Source: Smittium culicis (Eukaryota; Kickxellomycota; Harpellomycetes; Harpellales; Legeriomycetaceae). From it: a stretch of 20,636 nucleotides of DNA. Positions within the stretch are counted from its first letter, which is position 1. Every line of letters starts with the position of its first letter. The stretch covers positions 1 to 20,636 of the forward strand of contig LSSN01006067.1 in NCBI GenBank assembly GCA_001970855.1, given 5' to 3'. This document shows, one piece after another, positions 9,124-18,565 of this stretch. The notes under the pieces were generated by a model. It was not told where the DNA came from, made no database searches, and worked only from the letters and a program-made list of their open reading frames with translations. The position numbers were made by a program, and so were the translations under genes.

Positions 9124-9990
9124 ATGAGCTCAGAAAAAGTAATCTCAGATGATTTAATACCAAGTATTCTTAACGCGATAAAAGATCTAACTTTCAAGAT
9201 TAATAATCTGACCGTGGTCAATACAGCTGAACCTCCAGCCACAGACAATCGGCAAATCTCACTTATTATTTTGGAAACAGATTTTGACGTATATCCAGAA
9301 CCGGAGAGTCTTATTACATTAATTTCAGAAGAATTTTACACAGCGATGCTAGCCGATTAAGATATAAAGGAAGAAATCTATGAGTGCCCCCAAGAGTATC
9401 AAGGTCTTCTAAAACCCTCCCCCGATTAACGAATCGGCTCCAGGCTTAGCAAATAAGGCGGATGCAGCAATCTGCACAATTAAACTTTTTTATGTACATG
9501 GAATGAGTCCGATTGACTATTTTATCCATAGGATGCTTCATTCAAATCCAAAACTGAACTTGAAAGATCCGTTTTTTGTCCATCTAAACACGTTTAGATG
9601 CATTTTAAGAAACGCTGCATCTATGGAAATTCGGGTTAGGTTATGCAACTTGCACAGCGGAATTTCATTCTCAGTGAATCTAAACAAGTAATGAAATTCG
9701 AAGTAAAACCACTAATATACAACGAAAAATTAGATATTCAGCTAGCAGTGATCAAGATTGTTAAGCGAGCTATAGTTAAGAATTTCTTTCGCAGGTGCCA
9801 TTAGATTAAAGGAAACCCGAGCCTTGTCAGCTCAGTTACTGAAGCTGCATCGATTACAGGAGCTTTAGCGAAAATACCGGCTCCATATTCCTCCATTGAA
9901 GGATTCATAAAGGGAACCAAAGGCAGAGATCGAAAGAGCCTACAATTTCTTCAACCGCTCCCCCTGTTTAAAGGTGCCTATCGGTGTTCA
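9124..9990 (+). pseudogene. Gag-like ORF1 of the DIRS-like element, broken
   Basis: Starts MSSEKVISDDLIPSILNAIK and stays open to TAA at 9358; the same frame continues past that stop (IKEEIYECPQEYQGLLKPSP) until a frameshift at a C-run (9417-9423). The +1 frame then continues as PINESAPGLANKADAAICTI and SPIDYFIHR to TAG at 9689. Order and motifs (PPLNxxA, KxADAxL, xPIDxFxHR) are those of the nucleocapsid-like first ORF of DIRS elements. A single-base slip in the C-run plus one nonsense change would explain the break. 9690-9990 is a further, heavily stopped remnant, with AGAIRLKETRALSAQ near 9795. Confidence 0.8.
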
Positions 9991-10021
9991 TGCGAGCCTT
10001 TAAATAGCTCACTGACATTCA

Positions 10022-11850
10022 GTGGATCCGAAACATCGTGGAGAAAGAGTTCTAAATATATTTCAAGAAATTGGATCCGAGAAGCATGGATTGAATCTAG
10101 AACCACCAAAGTCTTTTTTTAATGTATGGCTGCTTGATAGGACTTTCTCTACTAAAATACTTGAAAGTTTCGACGAGGAATCCGCTGCGTCTCATAAAAG
10201 TGACTCTGAAGTTACCGCCCCACAATCACCACTCTTCCTCAATGATTAATTTGAAGATCAGTCTTGAGGCCCACCAGACCTAACGGAAGAGGTGGCATCG
10301 CTACTTTCGAAGATGGCCATGGGGGGAGATAAGAATACGAGTCCAAGACTTTACAGCAATTTAATCTGTATCCCAAAGAAAACTGAAGAGTTACATTCAG
10401 TATTGGATCTAAGGAAGCTGAAACAACGTTTCAAATAAAGAAAATTAAAGATTTAATTTCTTCAATCAATCTGAAAAATTTTATGCGGAAAGGTTTATTG
10501 ACGTCCTTGAATTTGAAAGACGAATTCATTCATGTTATGATACAAATATAGTGCATAAGCACTTGCGTACTCTGTTGGAATGGAAGAAGCTACTAGTTCC
10601 TGGTTCTGCCATTCCATCTGTCACTAAGACCTCGTACTTTGCCAGAAATCTTTAGCTCAGTTCTTAACCGGGTACTAATTCAGAAAACCAGGGCATCAGT
10701 ATAATTGATGCAGTATGATATTACTAGTGAGGTCGATACAAGTATGCATGAGAATAAAAAATCTTACACAGTCGAAATTAAACCAGATGTGATATTTTAT
10801 CAACATAGTTAATTTGGAGCTGATGACTTTTCATAAAATCATAAACCTTGCTATGAGCATAGACAGCCACTAGATGTTCTTTAAAGTTCCAGCGAAAATA
10901 ATCCGAGGCTTACGGAGAGAAGCAGAGAAGCTAATAAACCCCGGAAAGACGTCAATTAGATTCGTAGCGAGCTTTATCTGAAAGTAGCAAGCGATATCGA
11001 CAGAGCTCCTAACAGAAGATTAATTCTGCGACGACTTCAGGAGCTGAAAAGCCAACCCTGGTTGAAGAACACTTCATGGACATCGAAAATACTCCTATCA
11101 GACGAAAAAAATACAGAATCTACTGTTCTGGAGGGTCCATTTGAAGGAATTTAACGGTTTTTTGTTCCTTTTGGAGACCTCAGAAGTCGATTTATTCACA
11201 GATGCGAGCGATACGGCCTGGTGTATAATCATTGGTCGCAAGAGCTACGCTGGCTAATTGAACATATCAGAGGATAGACTTAACATCAGCTATAAGGTGC
11301 TGCTTACCGTTCTATTTTTATTGCGACTGAAAGAAGCTATAGGTCGGTCTATTCTGATCTACTCAAAAAATATGAAAAAACTAGCATATGTAATGGAATT
11401 CAGTAGAACTACCTCTCGCGAATTTCTTAGCATTGATGAAAGCCTGTAGGAGCACTGCCTGAAGGCAAGTGCTAGGTCTCAATTTATGTATGTCTCTTCA
11501 GATCTGAACCCGGAGGCTGAGCTGATCTGCTTAACTGAACATAAATAGTGTTCAGTTTCGAGTAAGACATTATACCGATTATACAAGAGATACTGGAAGC
11601 ACAAAAAACACCTATTTCATTGCGCATTCAACAAGAAGGCACCGAAATATTACAGCAGGTACAGCTACATCAAATCTATAGACATGAACGCGCTGCGATA
11701 CACATGATAGATTCGGAAGAACCAATACTTATTCCGTTCTGGAACCTGATTGCTCAGATATTCTATAAGAGTATACGAGAGCCGATAACAATAATATTAA
11801 TTAAGCCTGAATATAGTTAAGAGATTTGGTTTCCAGAAATACAAGAACTA
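10022..11850 (+). pseudogene. Reverse transcriptase-RNase H of the DIRS-like element, broken
   Basis: Copies the element RNA into DNA. The frame from 10022 runs through TAA 10247 and TGA 10265 to IPKKTEELHSVLDLRKLKQ (about 10372-10428), the DIRS box VPKKxGGxRPVLDLRxLN. After a frameshift, FQIKKIKDLISSINLKNF leads to LLTSLNLKDEFIHVMI (about 10495-10545), where the first catalytic Asp of SxDLKDAFxH is Asn. At 10704-10717 the YLDD site is replaced by stop-Leu-Met-Gln and a frame change before MILLVRSIQVCMR. IDSHxMFFKVPAKIIRGLRR follows near 10858, then RNase H: VDLFTDASDTAW (about 11186-11221), a His/Asn block, REFLSIDESL and YVSSDLNPEAEL. A downstream frame, 11620-11820, with EEPILIPFWNLIAQIFYKSI belongs to the segment between RNase H and recombinase seen in DIRS elements. 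Confidence 0.9.
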
Positions 11851-12019
11851 TAGATTTTCCACGCAAAAATTATATTAGAAATCTTGTTGTTCTCTGACCC
11901 TAAATTAGGAAAGTTCCCGCTTATATAGAACAGGTATTAGTCTCTAATATCGTGAAGAACCAGCGGAGAACCCTCAAAGAAAAAATCGTCACCAACGCTG
12001 CAATTGGACTTATCTTAAA

Positions 12020-12961
12020 CAGTCAGTGATCAGTTAGGATAAGATTGACGTACCATTCAATCCACCAAAAGTATAAGGACTGGTACAGGGACAGATATAG
12101 AAACTCTGAAATATCTGAGATGAGTTTAGTAAATTATCTTGTAGAGATATATACAGAATAAAAATATATAAATCAGCTATCTGTCAACTGACTACCAAAA
12201 TGAAGTCAATGAGTGAAAAATACTGCATGCAGAGATTAAGAGTAGCTCTAGAAGAAACTATTGAAACTATTAAAACTATTTTATTAGGTCTCTTACGTAT
12301 AATTCGCTGATCATAGAACACTTCAGAGAAATAGGTGACAAAAAAATTATCTAAAAATCAAGAATCTAACTACTAAAACGTGCTGGTTCTGGCAGTATAC
12401 GGTTTTATGCGCACGAGCGATATACACCGCATATATATCGCTCAGACCACCATTAATTGACGCGAAAATAAAGCTTGTAATCGTAGCGCCAAAGGAGAAG
12501 CGCAAGGGTCGCCCAATAATCAGGCTTTCCGAAATCAGCTACCGCTCTGATAAACCTTTATGCCATGTCAAAGCGTATAGGGTATATCGATCAAGGGTTT
12601 AAAAATATTTGTTCTCAACTTCAGATATTAATTAAAATACCATTATAGTTAATAGGCTATTCCAGTATATAAATGACTTCAAAAAACCAATTTTTATCAA
12701 TTTATAACTAGGAATATACAAAATATATCAAACAGGATCACACAGCCACTAAATACGCCTACCCCCAAGGCTAGAGCCATCGACGAAACCATGGTGGCAA
12801 ACATAGGAATCCCCTGCGACTAAATCGTCGTTCAAGCTTTCTGGTCAAATTAAGAAATATTATATAATTATTATCGCTTTTCACGCACTGCGTCAGCCAA
12901 AATTCCACAAGTGATAATTCCTCTGGATTCACTTAATATGAATCCATCCAATCACGTATAA
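12020..12961 (+). pseudogene. Tyrosine recombinase of the DIRS-like element, broken
   Basis: Lambda-integrase-type recombinase that inserts the DNA copy. LVLAVYGFMRTSDIHRIYIA (about 12383-12442) carries the first catalytic Arg (codon 12410-12412). A frameshift follows, then IVAPKEKRKGRPIIRLSEI (12480-12536). After another shift, PKARAIDETMVANIGIPCD (about 12764-12820), stop, IVVQAFWSN, stop, EILYNYYRFSRTAS; Arg codon 12773-12775 lies in the box II region and the Tyr pair 12869-12874 contains the nucleophile. The frame ends at TAA 12959-12961, inside the right inverted repeat, so the repeat encodes the C-terminus. The catalytic residues survive but two frameshifts and at least two stops inactivate it. 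12020-12360 is a more decayed N-terminal part. Confidence 0.9.
12925..12945 (+). repeat. Short palindrome at the inner edge of the right terminal repeat
   Basis: GGATTCA (12925-12931) and TGAATCC (12939-12945) form perfect 7-base arms around a 7-base loop. The same heptamer occurs in the left repeat at 8933-8939. It could be a worn trace of the internal complementary region used by DIRS elements, or chance. Confidence 0.55.
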
Positions 12962-12962
12962 T
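12934..12962 (-). repeat. Right inverted terminal repeat of the DIRS-like element
   Basis: Reverse complement of the left repeat with two mismatches. It contains the last codons and stop of the recombinase frame. Confidence 0.88.
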
Positions 12963-13114
12963 ATAAATCTAATTTAGTATTTGAAGACTATTAACTATTA
13001 TAATACTAATGATAGAATAACATTAAGTCCCACCCACTCTATTCCAATTTATGTTTTACCTTAGCTAAAAGATTATAGGGTTATCGAGAATGCAAACCAT
13101 AGCTTTTAAATTGT

Positions 13115-13168
13115 AAAAAAAATAAATAAATAAATAAAAATTATTTTATTTTATTTTAATTTTAATTT
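13115..13168 (+). repeat. AAAT / TTTTA simple-repeat pair
   Basis: A few AAAT units run straight into TTTTA/TTTAA units, giving near-complementary halves and a potential AT hairpin. Confidence 0.75.
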
Positions 13169-13226
13169 TGTTGTATTTTTCGATGATTTATTAGTAAAGA
13201 TTGCAAGACAATTAATACGAATCAAT

Positions 13227-13269
13227 AGTTAGTTTAATATTAGTTATTTCGTCAAGGAATAAACTAACT
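13227..13269 (+). repeat. 10-bp inverted repeat
   Basis: AGTTAGTTTA (13227-13236) and TAAACTAACT (13260-13269) are perfect reverse complements with a 23-base spacer. No link to a gene or terminator is visible. Confidence 0.6.
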
Positions 13270-13884
13270 TTAGATTATTAAGTGCAATAAATAAATAAAA
13301 TTCAAAAAAACATAAACGTTATATATTAGAGCAGTTGAAACGACTAATCACAATTTATAGCATAAAATTTTAAAAAAAACAAATAATAACCTTTAAATGC
13401 ATCAGAATATAACTAAAAATTTTCCAAATAAACGATTTTTATGTCAGAAATATAAAAAAAAAATACACTTATCATATACTAATTAATATGCAAGAATAGT
13501 AGAAATTTTTTAAACGAGAAATTGAATACGGAAAAAAATATAACTATAACTAAAATAAGTATAAAAATGCAGTAATATACAAATTAAAGTGAATGGCTAA
13601 GATAAAATTCTCAGAATAAAAAAACATCTATCTCTTATTTATAACAGTAAAGTTCTTTTTCTAAATTATTTGGATTTTAGTTTACTATACTAAATTCATT
13701 TAGATAAGTATTTAGAAGTCATTTTGTTAAATAATAAAAATATATATCAATCGAATTTATATTTTGTCTTAAAAATATATTATTATTTAAAAAAAATTAT
13801 TATAGAAAGCAACAATTTTTTTAATCGTCTATGAAACGTAAAACGGAAAAATTAAATCAAAAATAGATGATATTTAAATAATAT

Positions 13885-14140
13885 AAAGTAGTTGTTGGCC
13901 CAATATCAGACCATATATTAATTCTAATAGACTGAATAGACAACAAAAAATATAATACTAAATCGAATTATATAAAATGAATGATAAACAGTATCAACCT
14001 CGAAAAAAATGATTACCCTGATAAGATAAATGATTGAATTAAAAGAATTTCAACCAATTTTATCAACTTATTATTCAAATGGGTGAGAGCTAAAAATAAT
14101 ATTAAATTATATAGCATTGAATATGGCAAATTATAATAAT
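13885..14140 (+). pseudogene. LINE endonuclease end and start of linker, broken
   Basis: VVVGPISDHILILID (about 13888-13932) matches the last conserved block of LINE endonucleases, with the catalytic SDH intact (13906-13914). About 110 bases on, a frame reads ISTNFINLLFKWVRAKNNIK, compatible with the helical linker that follows. Stops surround both segments. Confidence 0.65.
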
Positions 14141-15590
14141 CTAATGAAAGACGGCTAATAATAAAATAATTGAGATATATAGTGCGGTGATCTTTTCGAA
14201 ATTAATTGATTAATTTAAAAAGAAAAATAAGGTATTTTGGTTTAATTTTTAATTTTTTTTAATATTATAAACGAATTACGTATCTGGATAAATATAGGAA
14301 TAGAACGGATTAAAAATAATATCTAGTTCAAAATCTAAAAAAAACTCATTGGGAAAAAGTCTATTAAAAGTTTAATTATATAGTTTTGAATTTTCATAAA
14401 AATTTTCTGATGATTTCATAAAATTATTTTTGATATTATAATGTAACTGTGTAAATAAATAATTATTTGTTCATTGAATTATAATATCAAATAACGTGTT
14501 TAATTACACAGCTAAATTTCATGTTGATATTTTTCTAATAGTTATTTGTTCGGTAATCTCCAATTTATAATAATAAGAGTTTATAGAATCGTATCTCATG
14601 GGTACATCGATTAGGTATTATCCAAACTAGTTATTAAGCAAAACTTACCATTTATTATTTTTTTACATATTATTTACTTCGAGCTGTTACATAGCTTTAA
14701 AGAAAAAGAAAATAAAACTCAATTTATTATCATTTTATTTGCATTTATATTTTTTTGTGAGTATATAAGCAAATTGCCCAATTTTTTTTATGGAAATCAT
14801 CTAAATAAATATTTTTCAAAAACGTCTTATAATTACTTTATTTTCGCTCTATTCATTTCAACCCTTTTTGATTTTGCTCTTTTTATTTATTTGGCTGGCA
14901 TCTCAATTAATTCTTTTTGAATTACCTTTTTATTATAGTTGAAGTTGATCTAGCTTGCAACTATTATTAATCAAACATTCTTATCCCGAGTTACTATAAC
15001 TTTAAAGATTTGAATTTATAATTAAGATTATAAAATTAATCTAAATAATCCAAATAATTCAATTAAAACAAAATATATTTTACAATATAAGGCTAGAAAT
15101 TCAAATTTGAATCTCTAAGTCTTTCTATCTTTTACTCTTTAGTATTTTAATCTATAAATATTATATTTATAAATTTATACACTAAAAACTCTAAATAAAA
15201 ACCTGAAAAGTAAATTTTTGTAATTATAAACATAAACATAAAAATTTTACGTCACAAGAGTTGACTTTAATATCTTTGATTATCTAAAGAAATAAATGAT
15301 ATAAAAAAAAGAATTTAGGGTATCAAAGTAACGAGTTTAAAAGAACAATATAACTTTCTAGATCTAAATTGGATGAGCTTTGAGAAAGGTATAATAAAAA
15401 AATTTTTGAGCTAGTTTAAGATTATATTTAAAAAACATTAGTTAATTTATACATAATAGAGAAACAACTAAAGAAAAATGTGGTTTGAATTCATTGGCTA
15501 CTGGTTTTGATTCTAATATATTTACAAAGATTCAACATAGATAATATCACAAGACTGTCTATAAGCTAGTATAATTAAACGCTTAGTGCT
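14140..15590 (+). other. Long AT-rich stretch without recognisable gene, inside the LINE
   Basis: Longer than a normal linker, so probably part insertion. 14640-14960 is T-rich on the plus strand, opposite to the A-rich LINE sense strand, and may be a foreign or reverse-oriented fragment. Around 15500-15550 the codons become LINE-like again, with a short run resembling the YxxLF segment before the RT. A 14-bp inverted repeat lies at 14429-14491. Confidence 0.45.
14429..14491 (+). repeat. 14-bp perfect inverted repeat
   Basis: Arms 14429-14442 (TTTGATATTATAAT) and 14478-14491 are exact reverse complements around a 35-base spacer, with a palindrome AAATAATTATTT inside (14457-14468). CTGTGTAAATAAA at 14447 and TTTAATTACACAG at 14499 form a second, imperfect pair. 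It could be a miniature element remnant or chance in AT-rich DNA. Confidence 0.6.
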
Positions 15591-15599
15591 TTCAAAGAA

Positions 15600-16620
15600 T
15601 GATTCCATAAAAGCTTAAATATCAAAAGAAGAAATATAGTAAGCTATTAAAGCAAGCCCTAAAAATAAATCACCTGGACCAGATATATTGACTTATAAAT
15701 TTTATAAAAAATTCTGCAATATATTTGTCACAGGGGAAATCTGCAACAGAGCGGAGCAGGAATAATTCGTTCACGCTAAGCTTATGGCGGTAGGCGACTC
15801 ACTAAGAGTCACATCCTCCACCATTTAAAAATTATTTTTACTTTTCTAGTTAAAATAACATTTTTTACGAGGCATATAAATACGCTCTTTTTTTGTGTAT
15901 CGCTGAAGGGGGGCAATTTTTTAACAAAAGTTTTTTAGATAAAATTTAATTTCTCTATCTTTAAAAAATAAAAAAAACGTAAATGAAAATAAAATGACCC
16001 TCTGAATAAATAATAACAGTATACTTTTTTACATCGTTCATATTAAAAAATAAATACATAAAAACAACAAATCCTAGTTAAAAAGCTAGGTATGTGGCAA
16101 TAAAATTATACCACGACATATAATCTCCAATTTTAGAAAAAATTTAAAATGATAAGAATTATATGGAAAAGTGAACTTTAATAAACTGAGGCTCATTGCT
16201 AAATACGTTTCAAAAGCAAGGGATAATAAGCTACGTGAAAATTTGACACCAATATTAGATAATATTAATTGTTTGAATTGTGCATTGTAACCATCGAGAA
16301 ATAATATAATCAAATACAAAGGATGTATTATTCAATTAGATCAGAATAAAGCTTACGACAGAGTAAAATGGGAATACTTAAAGCTATTTATATCTAAATT
16401 TAGGTTTGTAAATAAATTCTTTGGCTGAATTAATTCAATTTATGAAGATTCCGATATACAAGTAAAAATAAGCGGCGATTTTTCAAACAGGATAATCATT
16501 AATAGAGTACTGAAGCAATACGAACCATTGTCCCCTTTACTCAATTTTCAAGTTTTACGTTAGCAAATAAGCTTAAATTGGCTAATAGTTTGTCTCTAGA
16601 ACGGATTAAGTACTAATAAT
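15600..16620 (+). pseudogene. LINE reverse transcriptase (right part, probably LINE-B), broken and interrupted
   Basis: AIKASPKNKSPGPDILTYKF then YKKFCNIFV (about 15646-15728) is the RT entry block KSPGPDGxxxEFYKxF. After about 320 inserted bases the frame resumes with IIPRHIISNFRKNLK, NKLRLIAKYVSKARDNKLRE and PSRNNII (about 16105-16315). Box A reads IQLDQNKAYDRVKWEYL (about 16330-16380) with both Asp kept, followed by INSIYEDSDIQVKISGDF, YEPLSPLLNF (from QGDPLSPLLFN) and, after a frame change, FTLANKLKLANSLSLERIK to about 16612. Box A is much better kept than in LINE-A and differs in sequence (DQNKAYDRVKW against QKExDMVDW), so two LINE families are present. I could not find the YADD block. 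Confidence 0.92.
15729..16050. other. Insertion inside the LINE reverse transcriptase, with a GC-rich start
   Basis: 15729-15827 is far richer in G+C than anything nearby and begins GTCACAGGGGAAATC directly after the LINE FYKKFCNIFV segment. It contains a small perfect hairpin (GACTC-ACTAA-GAGTC, 15796-15810). The following 15828-16050 is T-rich with a G6 tract (15908-15913). LINE coding resumes near 16060. I find no terminal inverted repeats, target duplication, tRNA-like boxes or coding motif, so the nature of the insert is unknown. Confidence 0.5.
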
Positions 16621-17090
16621 AGCTAAAATTAGTTTTGGTACTGATCTATTTAATAAATTTATGGTTAAATAAATTATTAAAAACAAAGCTTAAGGATTTT
16701 TTAATTATTTGCTGAAAAAAACTACTGAATTACTTTCTTCTCTGGAAATTCGGGGGCCTTCCTCCTCTGTTTTTTTTTTGACTTTTTATATCTCCTGATT
16801 TTTTTCTCTGATTTTTTCTTTTAATCATTTATTTGCTTTTAATCTTTTTTTCCTATTAGATTAAAATTTAAAAATTTAAAAACATCTAAACTAAATTTGT
16901 TTAAATTTGCTGAGTAAATATTTTATCATTTTCATTTTTTTTTGGAAGTCACTGTTTGCAGGTAATTTTTTTTTGCAATGCTTAAATTTATGAATTTTCC
17001 TATTTGAAATTTTTTTATTTTTTATTTTTACATTAACAGGTATCCGACACATTAATAAAATTATTAAACTACTATTAGTTAATTTTAAAA
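16620..17090. other. T/pyrimidine-rich block in the position of the LINE YADD region
   Basis: After the RT block ends, 16690-17040 turns strongly T-rich with long T runs and a CT-rich stretch near 16750, the reverse of the LINE sense-strand bias. LINE-like coding returns near 17100. An insertion that displaced or replaced the YADD segment is likely. A minus-strand frame here (16891-17175) overlaps the LINE thumb and shows no known motif. Confidence 0.45.
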
Positions 17091-17094
17091 CAAA

Positions 17095-17725
17095 AATAGA
17101 GGGAATTAGCTTACCTAGACATATAATAAAATAATTCACCTCTTTGGGTGATATTTCAATAGATATTGGTACCAACGAAGAGTACTTATAAGTTAATTAT
17201 AAATTGAACCACCACTGTATGGCATCAAATGAAAATATAAATCAGTACAAAAAAAATCAGTATATATTCAAATAAGACATCCTATGTTTCAAATTAATAA
17301 TTTCAATAAACTTGAGAAAATGATTGTTTTAAATACCTGGTAATAAGCTTAAAACTTTTTTGAATAAAAAAGAAATAGATTCAAGAAAAATTGCTAGACT
17401 AAAAAGCTAGAAAGCATGATTGGATCAGAAAATATGAGCCTGTTCCTAAGAAAAAAGTGTCATGAAAAATATGTATATTATCTAAATTGTGGTAATCATA
17501 GCATAAAATAACACTTGACAATAATTTTATTAAAAATGATAAAAATATCATAAAAGGGTTTATATGGACTAAAATAAAGTACTAAACTTTACTTTATATA
17601 AAAAATTTGCTAACATAGATCTGTTGAATATTAAAAATCAAATTGAATACATTTTCTTTAAATGGGTGGTGTGAATGTTGTATAATGACAAATTCTGGAT
17701 AAAAATAGCCACAGAAACATAAAAA
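17095..17725 (+). pseudogene. LINE thumb and C-terminal helices, broken
   Basis: FTSLGDISIDIGTNEEYL (about 17136-17190) resembles the YLGxxI thumb motif. KNDKNIIKGFIWTKIKY (17533-17583) matches the FxW segment that follows in L1-type ORF2 proteins, and LLNIKNQIEYIFFKWVV, stop, MLYNDKFWIKIATET (17621-17719) is the next helical block (GGLGLxNxxxQxxAxxxKW). Reading frames change between blocks. 17190-17530 is a weaker remnant of the same region. Confidence 0.75.
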
Positions 17726-18340
17726 ATCAGCCTTGGTTCGATAAAAATTAAATCAAATCAAATTTTCACCTTTTTGATATTGAAAAAAAAAAAAAATTAT
17801 ACCCTTATAATTATTTGTAAAAAATCAGACTTTTGGAATTTAGCCGTAAAATTTTTAGAAAAACTAATATAACGCAATAGCGATAAGCTAAAAATAAAGC
17901 ATATGAACTCTTGTTTTATGCTTTACATAAAAGTTGAAATTTCTGGAAATATTTAACATACCACTAATTAAAAGATATTTAGGATTCCTAAATAGTAATA
18001 TAATAATAACTAATGGACATTTTTCTAAGACATGATAACAAATAAACGACTCTAACCAGCATTTTTCTACACTAAAAGTTAAAAAAATTATTTCAATTCA
18101 GAAAATCACACAATTGACAAACAAAATTAATAGTTTTGAGAGTACAAAAAATAATTAAACCATGAATATTGTATTGTTGGCTCAGATAGATTTTATTATA
18201 TAGAGGGGAAAATTATCGTAAAATTTCTGTTTGTTCAAAGTAGTGAGTTTATAACCCCAAATTGGGGAAAATATGGCAATAAGTAATGAACTTATGAAAG
18301 TATACGACAAAATTAAATAAAATATGCACAAATAAAAAAA
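17725..18340 (+). other. Decayed LINE C-terminal sequence, nothing specific
   Basis: AT-rich plus-strand remnant with an A-run at 17785-17796 and dispersed stops. Position suggests the poorly conserved part between the thumb helices and the terminal Cys/His motif. Confidence 0.4.
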
Positions 18341-18344
18341 TTTC

Positions 18345-18565
18345 TGGTTTCGTGTGAATAATGTACCAGTGTGGTATCATAACTGGAAATAGATTATAGA
18401 AATGGATAATGCAAAATTTAGAATATAAATTTTGCTACTGCTCGAATGAAATAGAAAACTACATGCACATTTTTTTAATTTTGTGGCAGAATCTAAGATC
18501 TTTGATCAAAAATAAACGAATTTTTAATTGAGATAAGCGCAAAAAAAAGTTCAAATATAAATAAT
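18345..18565 (+). pseudogene. C-terminal Cys/His motif of the LINE ORF2, broken
   Basis: A frame reads LEYKFCYCSNEIENYMHIFL then ILWQNLRSLIKNKRIFN and a stop at 18520. L1-type ORF2 proteins end with a CxxC...E..xH.f..C...W motif; here the Cys pair is CxC and the last Cys is Leu, as expected in a worn copy. Confidence 0.65.

Larger units (their letters stand above)
8916..12962 (+). mobile_element. DIRS-like tyrosine-recombinase retrotransposon, degenerate, nested in a LINE
   Basis: About 4.05 kb bracketed by 29-bp inverted repeats (27 of 29 positions match). It contains in order a Gag-like ORF (9124 on), RT-RNase H with the DIRS-type downstream extension (about 10022-11850) and a tyrosine recombinase ending in the right repeat (12961). 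This order, the inverted termini and the absence of an aspartic protease or DDE integrase define the DIRS group, which integrates by recombinase through a circular intermediate and makes no target-site duplication. G+C is visibly higher than in the LINE DNA on both sides, and CG dinucleotides are still frequent. All three genes carry stops and frameshifts. Confidence 0.93.
12963..13880 (+). other. AT-rich stretch between the DIRS element and the LINE endonuclease end
   Basis: No gene recognised. It is several hundred bases longer than the gap expected between the GDxN and SDH blocks of an endonuclease, so it probably includes inserted or expanded sequence. It holds an AAAT tract followed directly by its near complement ATTTT (13115-13168), which could fold on itself, and a 10-bp inverted repeat at 13227-13269. 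Confidence 0.5.

Noticed and set aside
8916..12962. Ty3/gypsy LTR element
   Set aside because: There are no direct LTRs, aspartic protease or DDE integrase; a tyrosine recombinase and inverted ends are present instead.
15729..15827. A tRNA gene or tRNA-derived SINE
   Set aside because: There is no T-arm GTTCGA-type box B, no acceptor stem and no 7-base anticodon loop; only one 5-bp hairpin with a 5-base loop.
16086..17175. Minus-strand open frames at 16086-16319 and 16891-17175
   Set aside because: The first is the mirror of LINE RT blocks and the second spans a T-rich block and the mirror of the thumb region; neither has a known motif.
3595..18560. A non-standard genetic code in which stop codons are read as amino acids
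   Set aside because: Stops in the relics are TAA, TAG and TGA, occur together with many frameshifts, and fall at varied positions. The intact gene at 225-2464 uses the standard code and ends with TAA.
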